From Chloroflexota bacterium (lineage in GTDB: Bacteria; Chloroflexota; Anaerolineae; Anaerolineales; VGOW01): a stretch of DNA of 48,474 bases. Below the pieces are notes generated by a model. It had not been told where the DNA came from and did not search any database. It saw only the letters and a list, made by a program, of their open reading frames with translations. The position numbers were made by a program, and so were the translations under genes. Below, one piece after another: positions 10,684 to 18,340 of this stretch; the stretch's first letter is position 1, and each line of letters begins with the position of its first letter. The DNA is taken from positions 1 through 48,474 of the forward strand of contig JACPWC010000122.1 of the NCBI GenBank assembly GCA_016197225.1, read 5' to 3'.

Positions 10684-11723
10684 TTCTTGCCCGGCAGTTT
10701 CGAGAACAGGAAGACAACAGCCACTAGGCCGAGGATGAGTCCGGCCATCATGATCATCGGGATAACCGCCCACCAGAAGCCTTCGATATTGGCCGGTGTG
10801 GCCGTCGGTTTGGCTGGTGAAGCTTGAGCGGGCGCGGCGCCTTCCACTTGCAGTGACACCCACTGCGAGGTGGACTTCTGCCCGTTGCGCTCGTTGTTCG
10901 CGCCGTCCCAGGCGGCAAAGGCCATTGAATACACTTTGCCCGATGTAAAGGCCACGTCGTCGGTTTCTTTTGAAGTGAGGTCGCGGCTGAAGATGACCCG
11001 CCACTTGCCCTCGGCCCAGGCGCCAACCCCTTGCACGTTTTGGCCGTCGGCGGGTTGGGCGGTGAGTGAGCCGAAGCCGCCGGCGATGAGGTCTTCAACC
11101 GGCGACTGGTGGGCGGCGGCGAAGAGATTGCCCGAGGGGAGAGCCGGAAGATAGTTCGGGTCGGTGTAATCGGCGGGAGCGGCGAGAACCGGCTCGGCGG
11201 CGCTGGTGAACGGATATTGATCCACGTACATGTTGGGATACAGCGTATTCGTGTCGTTTCGGGCCGTGATGTCGGCCTGCCAGTCGGCCTTCCAGTGCCA
11301 GATGTTGACGTTGCCGCCCTGTTGCCCCATGCAGAAGAACGGCTGGCCCTCGGCCAGCGGGAACTGCACGGCCACCGCGTCGCGGAAATCCTGAACCCGC
11401 ACCATCGAATCGTTTTTCGTCTCGTCAGCCCACTCAACCAGAATTGCAATTTGCGATCCGTTGTGCAGAGCGCGGGCAGTGACGGATTTGACTCTGGCCT
11501 CGAGGAGCATAGGCCGGGTGACGTTCTGGGCGCTCAACGGCACTTCGACCGCTGTGGCCTGTTGCCAGAGAGCGGAACTCGGGTCGGTCGTTGGCAGATC
11601 GCCCGACACTTGAGCGGCGAGGAGGGTGAGGCCCTGCGAACCGGCGATGGGCACTTTGAAGAAGGTGAGCGCGGCGGCAACGGCCAGTAGCAGACCAAAT
11701 GAAACAAGAGAACGTTTATTCAT
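10680..11723 (-). CDS. ethylbenzene-dehydrogenase-type heme-binding (gamma) subunit, NxrC-like
   Basis: 347 residues: N-terminal signal peptide (SFGLLLAVAAALTFF), an EB_dh-like periplasmic domain (DPSSALWQQATAVEVPL, IAILVEWADETKND, DAVAVQFPL, GNVNIWHWKADW, WRVIFSRDL), a Pro/Ala/Thr linker and one C-terminal transmembrane helix (about 316-340). In the type II DMSO-reductase family this subunit holds a single heme b and passes electrons between the iron-sulfur subunit and a carrier. The C-terminal anchor would fix the complex to the membrane. It lies downstream of the chaperone gene and is coupled by ATGA overlap to the membrane protein gene. Confidence 0.82.
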   Translation of the reverse strand: MNKRSLVSFGLLLAVAAALTFFKVPIAGSQGLTLLAAQVSGDLPTTDPSSALWQQATAVEVPLSAQNVTRPMLLEARVKSVTARALHNGSQIAILVEWADETKNDSMVRVQDFRDAVAVQFPLAEGQPFFCMGQQGGNVNIWHWKADWQADITARNDTNTLYPNMYVDQYPFTSAAEPVLAAPADYTDPNYLPALPSGNLFAAAHQSPVEDLIAGGFGSLTAQPADGQNVQGVGAWAEGKWRVIFSRDLTSKETDDVAFTSGKVYSMAFAAWDGANNERNGQKSTSQWVSLQVEGAAPAQASPAKPTATPANIEGFWWAVIPMIMMAGLILGLVAVVFLFSKLPGKK

Positions 11724-11734
11724 GGGATTGCTCC

Positions 11735-11805
11735 AGGGTTAGTGAACAGTAATCACGATTCGCTGATCACTGTTTACTGCTCACTGTTTACTGTCCACTG
11801 CTCCG
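11735..11805. repeat. degenerate tandem repeat ACTGTTTACTG/AGTGAACAGTAA, running into the chaperone gene
   Basis: Units ACTGTTTACTG (twice) separated by CTC and followed by TCCACTG, preceded by inverse units AGTGAACAGTAA. It fills the gap between the chaperone and heme-subunit genes and supplies the last residues of the chaperone (TVNSEQ) and its stop. Confidence 0.7.
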
Positions 11806-12508
11806 TAACCGGGCACGCCTCGCACGAAATCTCCGGCACGAGAGGCGTGGGCTTGATTCCGGCCAGTGGCCGTTGCTCCACCGTCACGCCCAGCCGTTTG
11901 GCGTCGGCCAACACAAAAGTGGAGGCGAAACGGGCGAGGGCCACAAACGGCCCGCCGGTGGCCGACTGCTTGAGAGAGTCGGCGAACAAGCCGATCCATT
12001 GTCCGAGATGCTCTTGCAGGAATTTGCTCTGAGCGTCAATGCAGATTTCGACGTGCTCCAGCACATCCCGCTCGGCGGCGTAGGCTTCTTTGAGCGCCAG
12101 AATGTGCATGAACTCAAGTTCGGCAGAGAGGTGATCGGGCCGCTCGCGCACTTTGCCGCCAAGGTTGAAGCCAAAGGCGCGATAGAACCCGGCGATGTCG
12201 GCCATCTCCTGGCTCTGGCGGAACTCGTGCGGCAGGCCGACTTCGGTCTCGTAACACAGTGAGCCGGTGAGGCCGAAAGCGCGGCGGTGCTCGGCCTGCA
12301 AGGCAGGAAAATCCCAAATCCCAAAATCCAAAATCCCAAAATCCCCGCCGCAGTCCAGGCGTCCAACTTCCAAAGCTGGCGCATTCAAATCACGCACAAT
12401 GTCGGCCAGGAGAGGCAGATCCTCTAACCAGTTCTCAGTCGGGTAGAGAAACACGTCGGCAAGAAAACGGTAAACCTGTGCGCGGCGGATGGCAATCTCA
12501 GTGTTCAT
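11774..12508 (-). CDS. TorD/NarJ-family molecular chaperone for the molybdoenzyme
   Basis: 244 residues, all-helical TorD/DmsD type. Seen: RRAQVYRFLADVFLYPTENW at the N-terminus, LQAEHRRAFGLTG, CYETEVGL, and EFMHILALKEAYA with FLQEHLGQW near the C-terminus. Role by family: binds the Tat signal and apo-form of the molybdopterin subunit until the cofactor is inserted. ATG 12508 is used because GGAG repeats lie 8 bases upstream; an in-frame TTG at 12514 is the alternative. Two oddities: a GGDFGILDFGIWDF stretch encoded by a tandem DNA repeat, and a C-terminal tail encoded by the repeat at 11735. Confidence 0.83.
   Translation of the reverse strand: MNTEIAIRRAQVYRFLADVFLYPTENWLEDLPLLADIVRDLNAPALEVGRLDCGGDFGILDFGIWDFPALQAEHRRAFGLTGSLCYETEVGLPHEFRQSQEMADIAGFYRAFGFNLGGKVRERPDHLSAELEFMHILALKEAYAAERDVLEHVEICIDAQSKFLQEHLGQWIGLFADSLKQSATGGPFVALARFASTFVLADAKRLGVTVEQRPLAGIKPTPLVPEISCEACPVTEQWTVNSEQ
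12309..12346. repeat. in-frame tandem heptamer-like repeat (AATCCCA/AAATCC) inside the chaperone gene
   Basis: Five degenerate copies of AAATCCC/AAAATCC in a row, read in frame as DFGILDFGIWDF on the minus strand. It resembles the short tandemly repeated sequences described from filamentous cyanobacteria. It falls in a loop before the conserved LQAEHRRAFG segment, so the fold may tolerate it. Confidence 0.75.
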
Positions 12509-12509
12509 C

Positions 12510-12545
12510 TCCAATTCTCCAATTCTCTAATCCTCGAATCTCCAC
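12510..12545. repeat. degenerate tandem repeat (TCTCCAAT/TCTCTAAT) in the chaperone 5' region
   Basis: Units TCTCCAAT, TCTCCAAT, TCTCTAAT, CCTCGAAT and CTCCACT fill the 34-base gap between the iron-sulfur gene and the chaperone gene. Read on the minus strand they supply GGAG ribosome-binding motifs to the chaperone ATG. Confidence 0.65.
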
Positions 12546-12548
12546 TCG

Positions 12549-13808
12549 CTAAATAGAGTTCAACCTTTCGACCGGCCTCTCATGAATCGGCTCCACCACT
12601 GTCAGCCGGCTCACTTCGCGGTCTTTGGCGTCGAAGCCGATCACGGTGTCGTTGTACATCTTCCACGGCTTTCCGTTGACTTCGGTCTCCAGTACCAGCG
12701 GGCCTTCTTCGATCTCATAGCGGAAGATCATCTTCTGGGTGGTGCGGAAGAGTTGTAGGACGGCCAGCAGTTCGCGCGAGGGCGCGGTGTAACGGGCAAT
12801 CGCTTCCTCCACGCCGGGGCCGAACATTTGTCGCAGGTAGGCGCGTGGGGCCCAGCGCGGCGGGATGTAGTAGATGTTCGGCTCGGTGCCAAACTGCGGG
12901 TAGAGCGGCAGGGCCACCTTCTCCATCTTGATCATGAAATACAGCGGGTGCTTCGGGTTCTCGGCCCACGATCCGTCCTCGGCGATGTCCACCAGCCCGT
13001 TCATGCGAATCTTGCCGGGGCACACCGCCATGCACCGCGTTTCCATCGGCACGCCGTCGCTGAGCGGGTCGTTGCCCTCCACGCGCGGGTAGCAGGCCAC
13101 GCATTTCTCGCTGGTGCGCGTCGTGCCGCGATACATCGTCTTCTTGTACGGGCACTGCTCTACACACTTGCGGTAGCCGCGACAGCGCGCCTGATCAATC
13201 AGCACGATGCCGTCTTCCTGCCGTTTGTAGATCGCTTTGCGCGGGCAGGCGGCGGCGCAGGCCGGGTAGGTGCAATGGTTGCACAATCGTTGAAGATAGA
13301 AGAACCACGTTTGATGCTCCGGCAAAGACGCGCCCTGAGTGCTAATGCCGAGCTTGTCGCCTTTGTAACCGGTGGACGTGTCTTCGTAGAAGTTGGGGGC
13401 GCGCCACTCGGTGTCGGGCGGAATGTAGCCGAGGGCCTGTTGCTCCGGGCTGGCCGCCTCGGTGATGGTCATCCCGTTGTACACGCCATACGGGGCAGAG
13501 TCGCTTGCCCCGTTCGCGTCCCACTCCGCTTTCTTGCCGGCGGCCTGGTGCGCCTCGTCCAACTTTTGGAGAATCTTGATATCCCAGTGCTGGGGGAAGC
13601 CGCCGTAAGGCTTGGACTCGACGTTGTTCCACCACATGGCTTCCTGGCCTTTGGAGAATGTCCAGGTGGCCTTGCAGGCGCCGGTGCAGGTCTGGCAGCC
13701 GATGCAACGGTTGATGTTGAACACGGCGGCGAACTGCTTTTGGGGATGGGCCTCGTCGAAGACATAAGCCATCTTGCGGCCAATTTGCCAGTTGTAAACT
13801 TCAGCCAT
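12549..13808 (-). CDS. iron-sulfur (beta) subunit, nitrite oxidoreductase NxrB/NarH type
   Basis: 419 residues without a signal peptide, so probably co-exported with the Tat subunit. Four cluster motifs are visible: C35-x2-C38-x2-C41-x3-C45; C176-x2-C179-x4-C184-x3-C188; C209-x2-Y212-x2-C215-x3-C219; and C236-x2-C239-x19-C259-x3-C263. The aromatic residue in the third motif is where NarH-type proteins hold a 3Fe-4S cluster. The N-terminus (VYNWQIGRKMAY) and the block WTFSKGQEAMWWNNVESKPY match, from memory, NxrB of Nitrospira and anammox bacteria closely, more than EbdB or NarH. Role: electron transfer between the molybdenum site and the heme subunit. AAGGAG precedes the ATG. The gene is separated from its alpha subunit by a toxin-antitoxin pair on the other strand. 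Confidence 0.88.
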   Translation of the reverse strand: MAEVYNWQIGRKMAYVFDEAHPQKQFAAVFNINRCIGCQTCTGACKATWTFSKGQEAMWWNNVESKPYGGFPQHWDIKILQKLDEAHQAAGKKAEWDANGASDSAPYGVYNGMTITEAASPEQQALGYIPPDTEWRAPNFYEDTSTGYKGDKLGISTQGASLPEHQTWFFYLQRLCNHCTYPACAAACPRKAIYKRQEDGIVLIDQARCRGYRKCVEQCPYKKTMYRGTTRTSEKCVACYPRVEGNDPLSDGVPMETRCMAVCPGKIRMNGLVDIAEDGSWAENPKHPLYFMIKMEKVALPLYPQFGTEPNIYYIPPRWAPRAYLRQMFGPGVEEAIARYTAPSRELLAVLQLFRTTQKMIFRYEIEEGPLVLETEVNGKPWKMYNDTVIGFDAKDREVSRLTVVEPIHERPVERLNSI

Positions 13809-13854
13809 AAAGAACTCCTTGAGTGCTAAATGATTTTCATTGTCTAATTGTTGG

Positions 13855-13883
13855 TTGACAGGCTCTCCCTCGCTCGCTATACT
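13855..13883 (+). promoter_or_regulatory. sigma-70-type promoter of the AbrB/PIN pair
   Basis: TTGACA at 13855-13860, 17-base spacer, TATACT at 13878-13883. Transcription would start near 13890, about 30 bases before the antitoxin ATG. Near-consensus, on the strand opposite to the surrounding operon. Confidence 0.75.
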
Positions 13884-13919
13884 CCGCCTGGCTGGTGTAT
13901 AACAGAAAGAGAGATTTGT

Positions 13920-14156
13920 ATGACTATTGCAACCGTCTCCTCAAAAGGCTGGGTTGTAATCCCTGCCGAACTTCGCAAAAAGTATGACCTCCGTCCGGGA
14001 GCGCGTGTCGTGTTCGTAGACTACGGCGGTGTGGTCGCACTTGTGCCGGCGATGGACAATCCGGTTGAGGAGTCGGCTGGAAGACTGAAGAGCTCCCGCT
14101 CACTGGTGAAAGCCCTGCTGGAAGAGCGAGCCCGGGAGCGTCAGCGTGAACGGTAA
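13920..14156 (+). CDS. AbrB/MazE-type antitoxin of a PIN toxin-antitoxin pair
   Basis: 78 residues with the swapped-hairpin AbrB DNA-binding signature TVSSKGWVVIPAELRKKYDL followed by RPGARVVFVDYGGVVALVP, and a basic, Glu/Arg-rich C-terminal tail that would bind the toxin. ATG 13920 is preceded by AGAGAG. Its end overlaps the GTG start of the PIN gene by 11 bases, as usual for such pairs. It would neutralise the toxin and repress its own promoter (13855-13883). It appears intact even though the toxin gene is interrupted. Confidence 0.83.
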   Translation: MTIATVSSKGWVVIPAELRKKYDLRPGARVVFVDYGGVVALVPAMDNPVEESAGRLKSSRSLVKALLEERARERQRER

Positions 14157-14562
14157 CCGGACTTTCGTTCTGGATAGTTACGCGCTGTTGGCGCATTATC
14201 AAAGCGAGCCTGGCGGGCCGCGCGTCAAAGTCGTGCTGGCGCAGGCCGAAAAACAGCAAGCAGACGTTTATTTGTCCATCATCAACTATGGCGAGGCGCT
14301 CTACATTCTTGAGCGCGAAGAAGGGTTGATGACAGCCCAAGACCTGATTGCCACAGTGGACCAGTTGCCCGTCATGGTCGTCGAGGCCGATAGAAAACTC
14401 ACCTTCGCCGCCGCGCATCTCAAAGCCCATCATCCCATCTCCTACGCCGACGCATTCGCCGTCGCGCTGGCTCAATAGAAACAAGCCGTTCTCCTCACGG
14501 GTGATCCGGAATTCCGCAGGGTCGAGTCGTTGGTGACGGTAGAATGGCTTCTACAGGCCTGA
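14146..14562 (+). pseudogene. VapC-like PIN-domain toxin interrupted by an in-frame TAG
   Basis: GTG at 14146. The frame reads FVLDSYALLAHY (first Asp), NYGEALYIL (Glu) and ISYADAFAVALAQ (second Asp), then a TAG at 14476-14478. Directly after it, in the same frame, comes KQAVLLTGDPEFRRVESLV up to a TGA at 14560-14562. LLTGDPEF is the expected last strand of a PIN domain and carries the fourth acidic residue of the metal site. As it stands the product is 110 residues and lacks this strand, so it is probably an inactive ribonuclease. TAG is an ordinary stop elsewhere in this window, which argues against recoding. A sequencing error is the main alternative. Confidence 0.8.
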
Positions 14563-14818
14563 CCGCTACCCCCCACTTCACGCAAGTCTGCCGAATTAGA
14601 TCGCGCACATAGCCCTCGCCCTTCAACCGATAAATGCGGTGGGTGGCGAGAAACATCGGGTTGACGAACAGCGTCATCAGTCTCTGCTCGCTCCAACCCA
14701 GCCTGATGTATTCTTCGACCACACACTCGGCCATCGCCTCCAGTTGCCCCGGCTCGCCGGGCAGAACCATTCCAATCAGACCCATCGGGTCTTCGTCAAC
14801 AAATTCATCGTGTGGCAT
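14495..14818 (-). CDS. small protein of unknown function between the alpha and beta subunit genes
   Basis: 107 residues, acidic N-terminus (PHDEFVDEDPMG), no signal peptide, no metal-binding motif. ATG 14818 has GGGAG upstream. The central part (ECVVEEYIRLGWSEQRLMTLF and THRIYRLKGEGYVRDLI) looks like an ordinary folded helical protein. The last about 22 residues (from VEAILPSP) are read antisense to the end of the PIN gene, so the natural C-terminus may have been replaced when the toxin-antitoxin pair arrived. Placement in the operon suggests an assembly or accessory factor for the molybdoenzyme; no family recognised. Confidence 0.68.
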   Translation of the reverse strand: MPHDEFVDEDPMGLIGMVLPGEPGQLEAMAECVVEEYIRLGWSEQRLMTLFVNPMFLATHRIYRLKGEGYVRDLIRQTCVKWGVAVRPVEAILPSPTTRPCGIPDHP

Positions 14819-14830
14819 GTTGTGCTCCCG

Positions 14831-14897
14831 TGGAGGGTGGGGCGTGGAGCGTGAAGCGTAACCGTCACTTCACTCTCCACTCTCCACGCTTCACCCT
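14831..14897. repeat. degenerate repeat (CTCTCCA / GTGAAGCG units) between the small gene and the alpha gene
   Basis: Units GTGGAG, GTGAAGCG, CACTTCACTCTCCACTCTCCACGCTTCAC; GTGAAGCG (14851-14858) pairs with CGCTTCAC (14887-14894). It abuts the alpha-subunit stop codon at 14891. Confidence 0.6.
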
Positions 14898-17800
14898 TTC
14901 ACTTCCACCGTTCCACCGCCGATATACTTCTGCATGAAATCGCCCTCGTGCCCCGGCGTGAAGCCGGTCTCCACCGGCTCCCACTTGCCCACCCCGTTCA
15001 AGCCGCCATCTTCGGCCTTGGTGATCTTCACCACCGTTTCCTTCGGCACGGTGTTGAGGGCGTGGTTGTCGGCCTCGCCGCCGAAGATGAATTGCATCCC
15101 CGTCTTCTGTTTGTGGAAGAGGGTGTCAGTCTGGTGCATCGGCATAGACCAGTCGCGGGTGACGGACTGCTGTGAGCCGTAGCGCAGATTCGCCATGTAA
15201 CCCGTGCCTTCGGACTTTGCCAGCCCGTCGGGCCGCGTCTCGTGCGCTAGCACCGATTTCTCTGTCGCCATAAACGGCGAGTGTTTGATCATCACCGCGT
15301 GATACGGGTAGGCCGGGTTGTACTTTACCCGCAACATCAGCCGCGCCACTTTGTAGAACGGGTCGTCGGGCTTCCAGCCAATGTACGGGCGGTCGGCAGG
15401 GTTGGCGTCCACGTACACGTAGTCGCCGTCCTCGATGCCGAGGTCTTTGGCCGCCTGCGGGTTCACGTGAACCTGGTGGTCGCCGGGGCCGGGCAGGCGT
15501 TTGTCCATGCGATACGGGTCGCCAAAATTGGAGTCGAGGATAATCGTCCAGTCCACCGTGCTCCACGACGAGTGGACGCGATGCCGGCTCTTGGGCGTGA
15601 GGCAGTAGAACTGGAAGCCCTTTTCCCAGAGCGGGTTCTTGCTGGCTTTGACCTGCTCCCAACTCAGCGCCACGTTTCGCACCGTGCGCTCGTCCCAGCC
15701 TTCGTGATCGAGCGGGATGCCGTAATCGTCGGGCCGGACGAAGCGGCTGGTGGTGACGATGGCGTTCGGCAGATACGGTGTGGCCTCCGGGCTTTCGCGG
15801 TGGCTGATGACGTTCTCGCCGTACTCAATCGCTTCGGGGATGTCGCAGTAGGCGTCCAGCCGCCCGCTGGCGGTGTAGAACGGCACCGAGTCGTTCACCT
15901 GTTCCCAGAAGGGGATGCGCGGGTAAGTGCGAAAGAGCATCAGGGCCGCGCCCGGTTCGCCATATTTCCCGTTCATGATGTCGGTATATTTGTAGCCGGA
16001 GGTCGTGAGCGACGAGTCGAGCAGGCGTTGAATGTAGACTTCGGGCCGCCCCTCCAGCGCGAACTTCCAGTAATCTCTAAATCTCTGATCTCCAATCTTG
16101 TCTCCAATCGCGGCGGCGAGTTCTGCAAGTATTCTGACGTCGTCGCGGGTGTCATAGAGCGGCGGGATGCCGCCCTTCCAGATTTGCAGGAAGGGATTGG
16201 AGCAAGAGGCCGTGATTTCGGGCGTTTGAAATTCGGCCCACGAGTTGGCCGCCAACGCGAAGTCGGCGTACTCGATGCTGGCCGTCATCTCGATGTCCTG
16301 CGAGATGATCAACTCGATCTTCGGGTTGACGTTCTTGATCATCTCGTAGTGGTGCTTGGCGTTGTTGATCAGGTTGACGTTGGTGAAGTACAGCACCTTG
16401 CTGGGCGTGGGCATGTGTGTCTGCCCGGTGAAGACTTTGCGCCCGTACTTGGGCGTGTCCACGATCAGCGGGCGCTCGGAGTGATTCCAGTAGGCCGGCT
16501 CTTCGTCTTTGCTGTACGAGTGGGCCACAATGTCTTTGCCGGGCGCGTTCTCGTCCAGGTTCGGCTCGAAGGGGTCTTCGCCTACCCAGCCTTTGAAGCC
16601 GGGGCCGACCGACGGCGCGCCTTGAAAGAGCGCCGCCTTGTAGTTGCCCGCCCAGGTGTAACACCCGGCCCCCGGCCGGCCGATGTTGCCGGTGAGCATG
16701 AGCGGCAGGAACTGCGCCCGGTTGGCGAGCGTGGCGTGGAACCAGTGATTGATGCCCTCGCCGATGTGAATGGCGACCGGACTCATCGTGGCAATGTCGT
16801 TCGCCAACTGCTCAATCATCGCCTTCGGCGCGTGGGTGATGTCGGCCACAGTGTCGAGGTCGTAATCCTTCAGATGTTCCCGGTACATCGCCCAGATGGT
16901 GATGGCTTCAACTTCGGTTCCGTCGGCCAGCTTGATCTTGCCCGACCAGTCGAGGGCGGGGTCAACGCCTTTCGCGTCCATCGCCGCCCCGACATCGTCC
17001 CGGGTGATCGCCACCGGCGCATTCGTCTTTGCATCGAACACCACGTAATCGCCGAGTTTTTCGTACTGCTCCTGTTTCAAGCCATGCAACTTGAAACTCG
17101 CGCTGTCGGGCGTAAGTTGCAACTGGTAATTGGGAAACACGTCGGCGGCGCTCACCCGCTGGAGCGTATCCACGCGGACGAGGAGCGGGAGATCGGTGAA
17201 GCGTTTGACGAAGGCCGCGTCGTGCTTCTCATTGTCCATCAGCCAGCGCGTGATGCCGAGAAACAGTGCGGTGTCGGTGGCCGGGCGGATCGGAATCCAA
17301 TAGTCGGACTTGGTGGCCGGCGGCGAGTATTCGGGGGTGATGGTGACAATCTTCGCGCCGCGTTCCATGGCCTCGATGAAGAAATGCGACTCGGGCATTT
17401 TGTTTTCGACCAGATTTTTGCCGCACTGAATGTGCAGGCGCGAATTACGCAGGTCGTTGAAGTCCTCGTCGGAGGCTTGCAGGCCGGTGGTGAAGGGGTG
17501 GCCGGGGGCCTGGTCGCCGTGCCAGGTGTAGTTCGACCACAACCGCCCGCCCTTTGCATTCTCGTGATTTTCCAGCTTGCGCACCTGCTCGTCGAGCAGG
17601 GCCAGCGTGTTCGAGAAGCGGTACATGCCGTATTTGCCGATCACGCCCAGCAGGCCCATGCCGCCCCGGCATTTGATCGTGCGCGTGCCGGCGCCGCCCA
17701 TCGCGGCAATCATTTCTTCGGGGTAACCTTGATTGCGCAGCAGGGCCGCGCCTTCCTCGCCGGAGTAGCGCGTGGTGATGGCAACCATGCCGCGCGCAAT

Positions 17801-18337
17801 GTAGTCGTAGGCTTCTTCCCACTTCACCGGCAGAAGTTCGTCGAGGCCGCGCGAATCAAATTTATATTTGGAGCGGTTGCCGTCCTCATCAAGGCTGGGG
17901 AAGCCGTCGTCGGCCCACGCTTTCCAGCCTTTTCGCATCAGCGGCCCCTTGAGACGGTGCGGCCCGTACATCCGGCGGTGAAACGTCTGCCCTTTCTTGC
18001 ACCCGCGCGGGTGCCAGTGGGCGGTGGCTTTGTTGCCGTACAAGTCGCCGTAGTTCGCCACGTCGTAGTTCGTCTCCGAGCGCAGAATGACTCCGTTGCG
18101 GACGAAGGCCCGCAGGCGGCAGGCGTGCGTGTCATTGGGCGAGCAGACGTAGGTGAAGGTCGAGTCGTAGGCGTATTGATTACGATAGACCTTTTCCCAG
18201 TCGCGATCGGGGTAACCGGCGAGCGGGTTGTCCACATTCACCGGATCGAGCAATTGCAGACCCAGGCGTGTGGCCGCCACCCCGAGGGCGGCGGCTCCAG
18301 AAAGTTTGAGAAAATCACGGCGAGTAAGTTTGGTCAT
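14891..18337 (-). CDS. Tat-exported molybdopterin (alpha) subunit, Nitrospira/anammox NxrA-type nitrite oxidoreductase or nitrate reductase
   Basis: 1148 residues, the size of Nitrospira and anammox NxrA and longer than EbdA, PcrA or SerA. N-terminal Tat signal TRRDFLKLSG with a hydrophobic Ala/Gly/Leu stretch predicts folded export. FS0 site: C65-x3-D69-x3-C73 and C113 (VCSPNDTHAC, RGCKKG), where an Asp replaces the second Cys of NarG. Molybdenum ligand is likely D275 in YTWHGDQ. The CRGGMGLLGVIGKYGMYR block and the C-terminal molybdopterin-dinucleotide-binding region (VHVNPQAAKDLGIEDGDYV) are clear. Catalyses nitrite oxidation or nitrate reduction in the periplasm; direction not decidable. 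ATG 18337 has GGAG upstream inside the end of the preceding receiver-like gene, so the two are coupled. A degenerate repeat (16071-16109) lies in frame near residue 750. Confidence 0.88.
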   Translation of the reverse strand: MTKLTRRDFLKLSGAAALGVAATRLGLQLLDPVNVDNPLAGYPDRDWEKVYRNQYAYDSTFTYVCSPNDTHACRLRAFVRNGVILRSETNYDVANYGDLYGNKATAHWHPRGCKKGQTFHRRMYGPHRLKGPLMRKGWKAWADDGFPSLDEDGNRSKYKFDSRGLDELLPVKWEEAYDYIARGMVAITTRYSGEEGAALLRNQGYPEEMIAAMGGAGTRTIKCRGGMGLLGVIGKYGMYRFSNTLALLDEQVRKLENHENAKGGRLWSNYTWHGDQAPGHPFTTGLQASDEDFNDLRNSRLHIQCGKNLVENKMPESHFFIEAMERGAKIVTITPEYSPPATKSDYWIPIRPATDTALFLGITRWLMDNEKHDAAFVKRFTDLPLLVRVDTLQRVSAADVFPNYQLQLTPDSASFKLHGLKQEQYEKLGDYVVFDAKTNAPVAITRDDVGAAMDAKGVDPALDWSGKIKLADGTEVEAITIWAMYREHLKDYDLDTVADITHAPKAMIEQLANDIATMSPVAIHIGEGINHWFHATLANRAQFLPLMLTGNIGRPGAGCYTWAGNYKAALFQGAPSVGPGFKGWVGEDPFEPNLDENAPGKDIVAHSYSKDEEPAYWNHSERPLIVDTPKYGRKVFTGQTHMPTPSKVLYFTNVNLINNAKHHYEMIKNVNPKIELIISQDIEMTASIEYADFALAANSWAEFQTPEITASCSNPFLQIWKGGIPPLYDTRDDVRILAELAAAIGDKIGDQRFRDYWKFALEGRPEVYIQRLLDSSLTTSGYKYTDIMNGKYGEPGAALMLFRTYPRIPFWEQVNDSVPFYTASGRLDAYCDIPEAIEYGENVISHRESPEATPYLPNAIVTTSRFVRPDDYGIPLDHEGWDERTVRNVALSWEQVKASKNPLWEKGFQFYCLTPKSRHRVHSSWSTVDWTIILDSNFGDPYRMDKRLPGPGDHQVHVNPQAAKDLGIEDGDYVYVDANPADRPYIGWKPDDPFYKVARLMLRVKYNPAYPYHAVMIKHSPFMATEKSVLAHETRPDGLAKSEGTGYMANLRYGSQQSVTRDWSMPMHQTDTLFHKQKTGMQFIFGGEADNHALNTVPKETVVKITKAEDGGLNGVGKWEPVETGFTPGHEGDFMQKYIGGGTVEVKG
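16071..16109. repeat. in-frame degenerate tandem repeat inside the NxrA-like gene
   Basis: Units TAATCTCTAA, ATCTCTGA, TCTCCAATC, TTGTCTCCAATC, the same word set as at 12510-12545. Read in frame as IGDKIGDQRFRDY. The gene continues normally on both sides. Confidence 0.55.
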
Positions 18338-18340
18338 TGG

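Noticed and set aside
11735-12545. CRISPR array
   Set aside because: The repeats are 7-11 bases, degenerate and contiguous, with no constant spacers and no cas genes.
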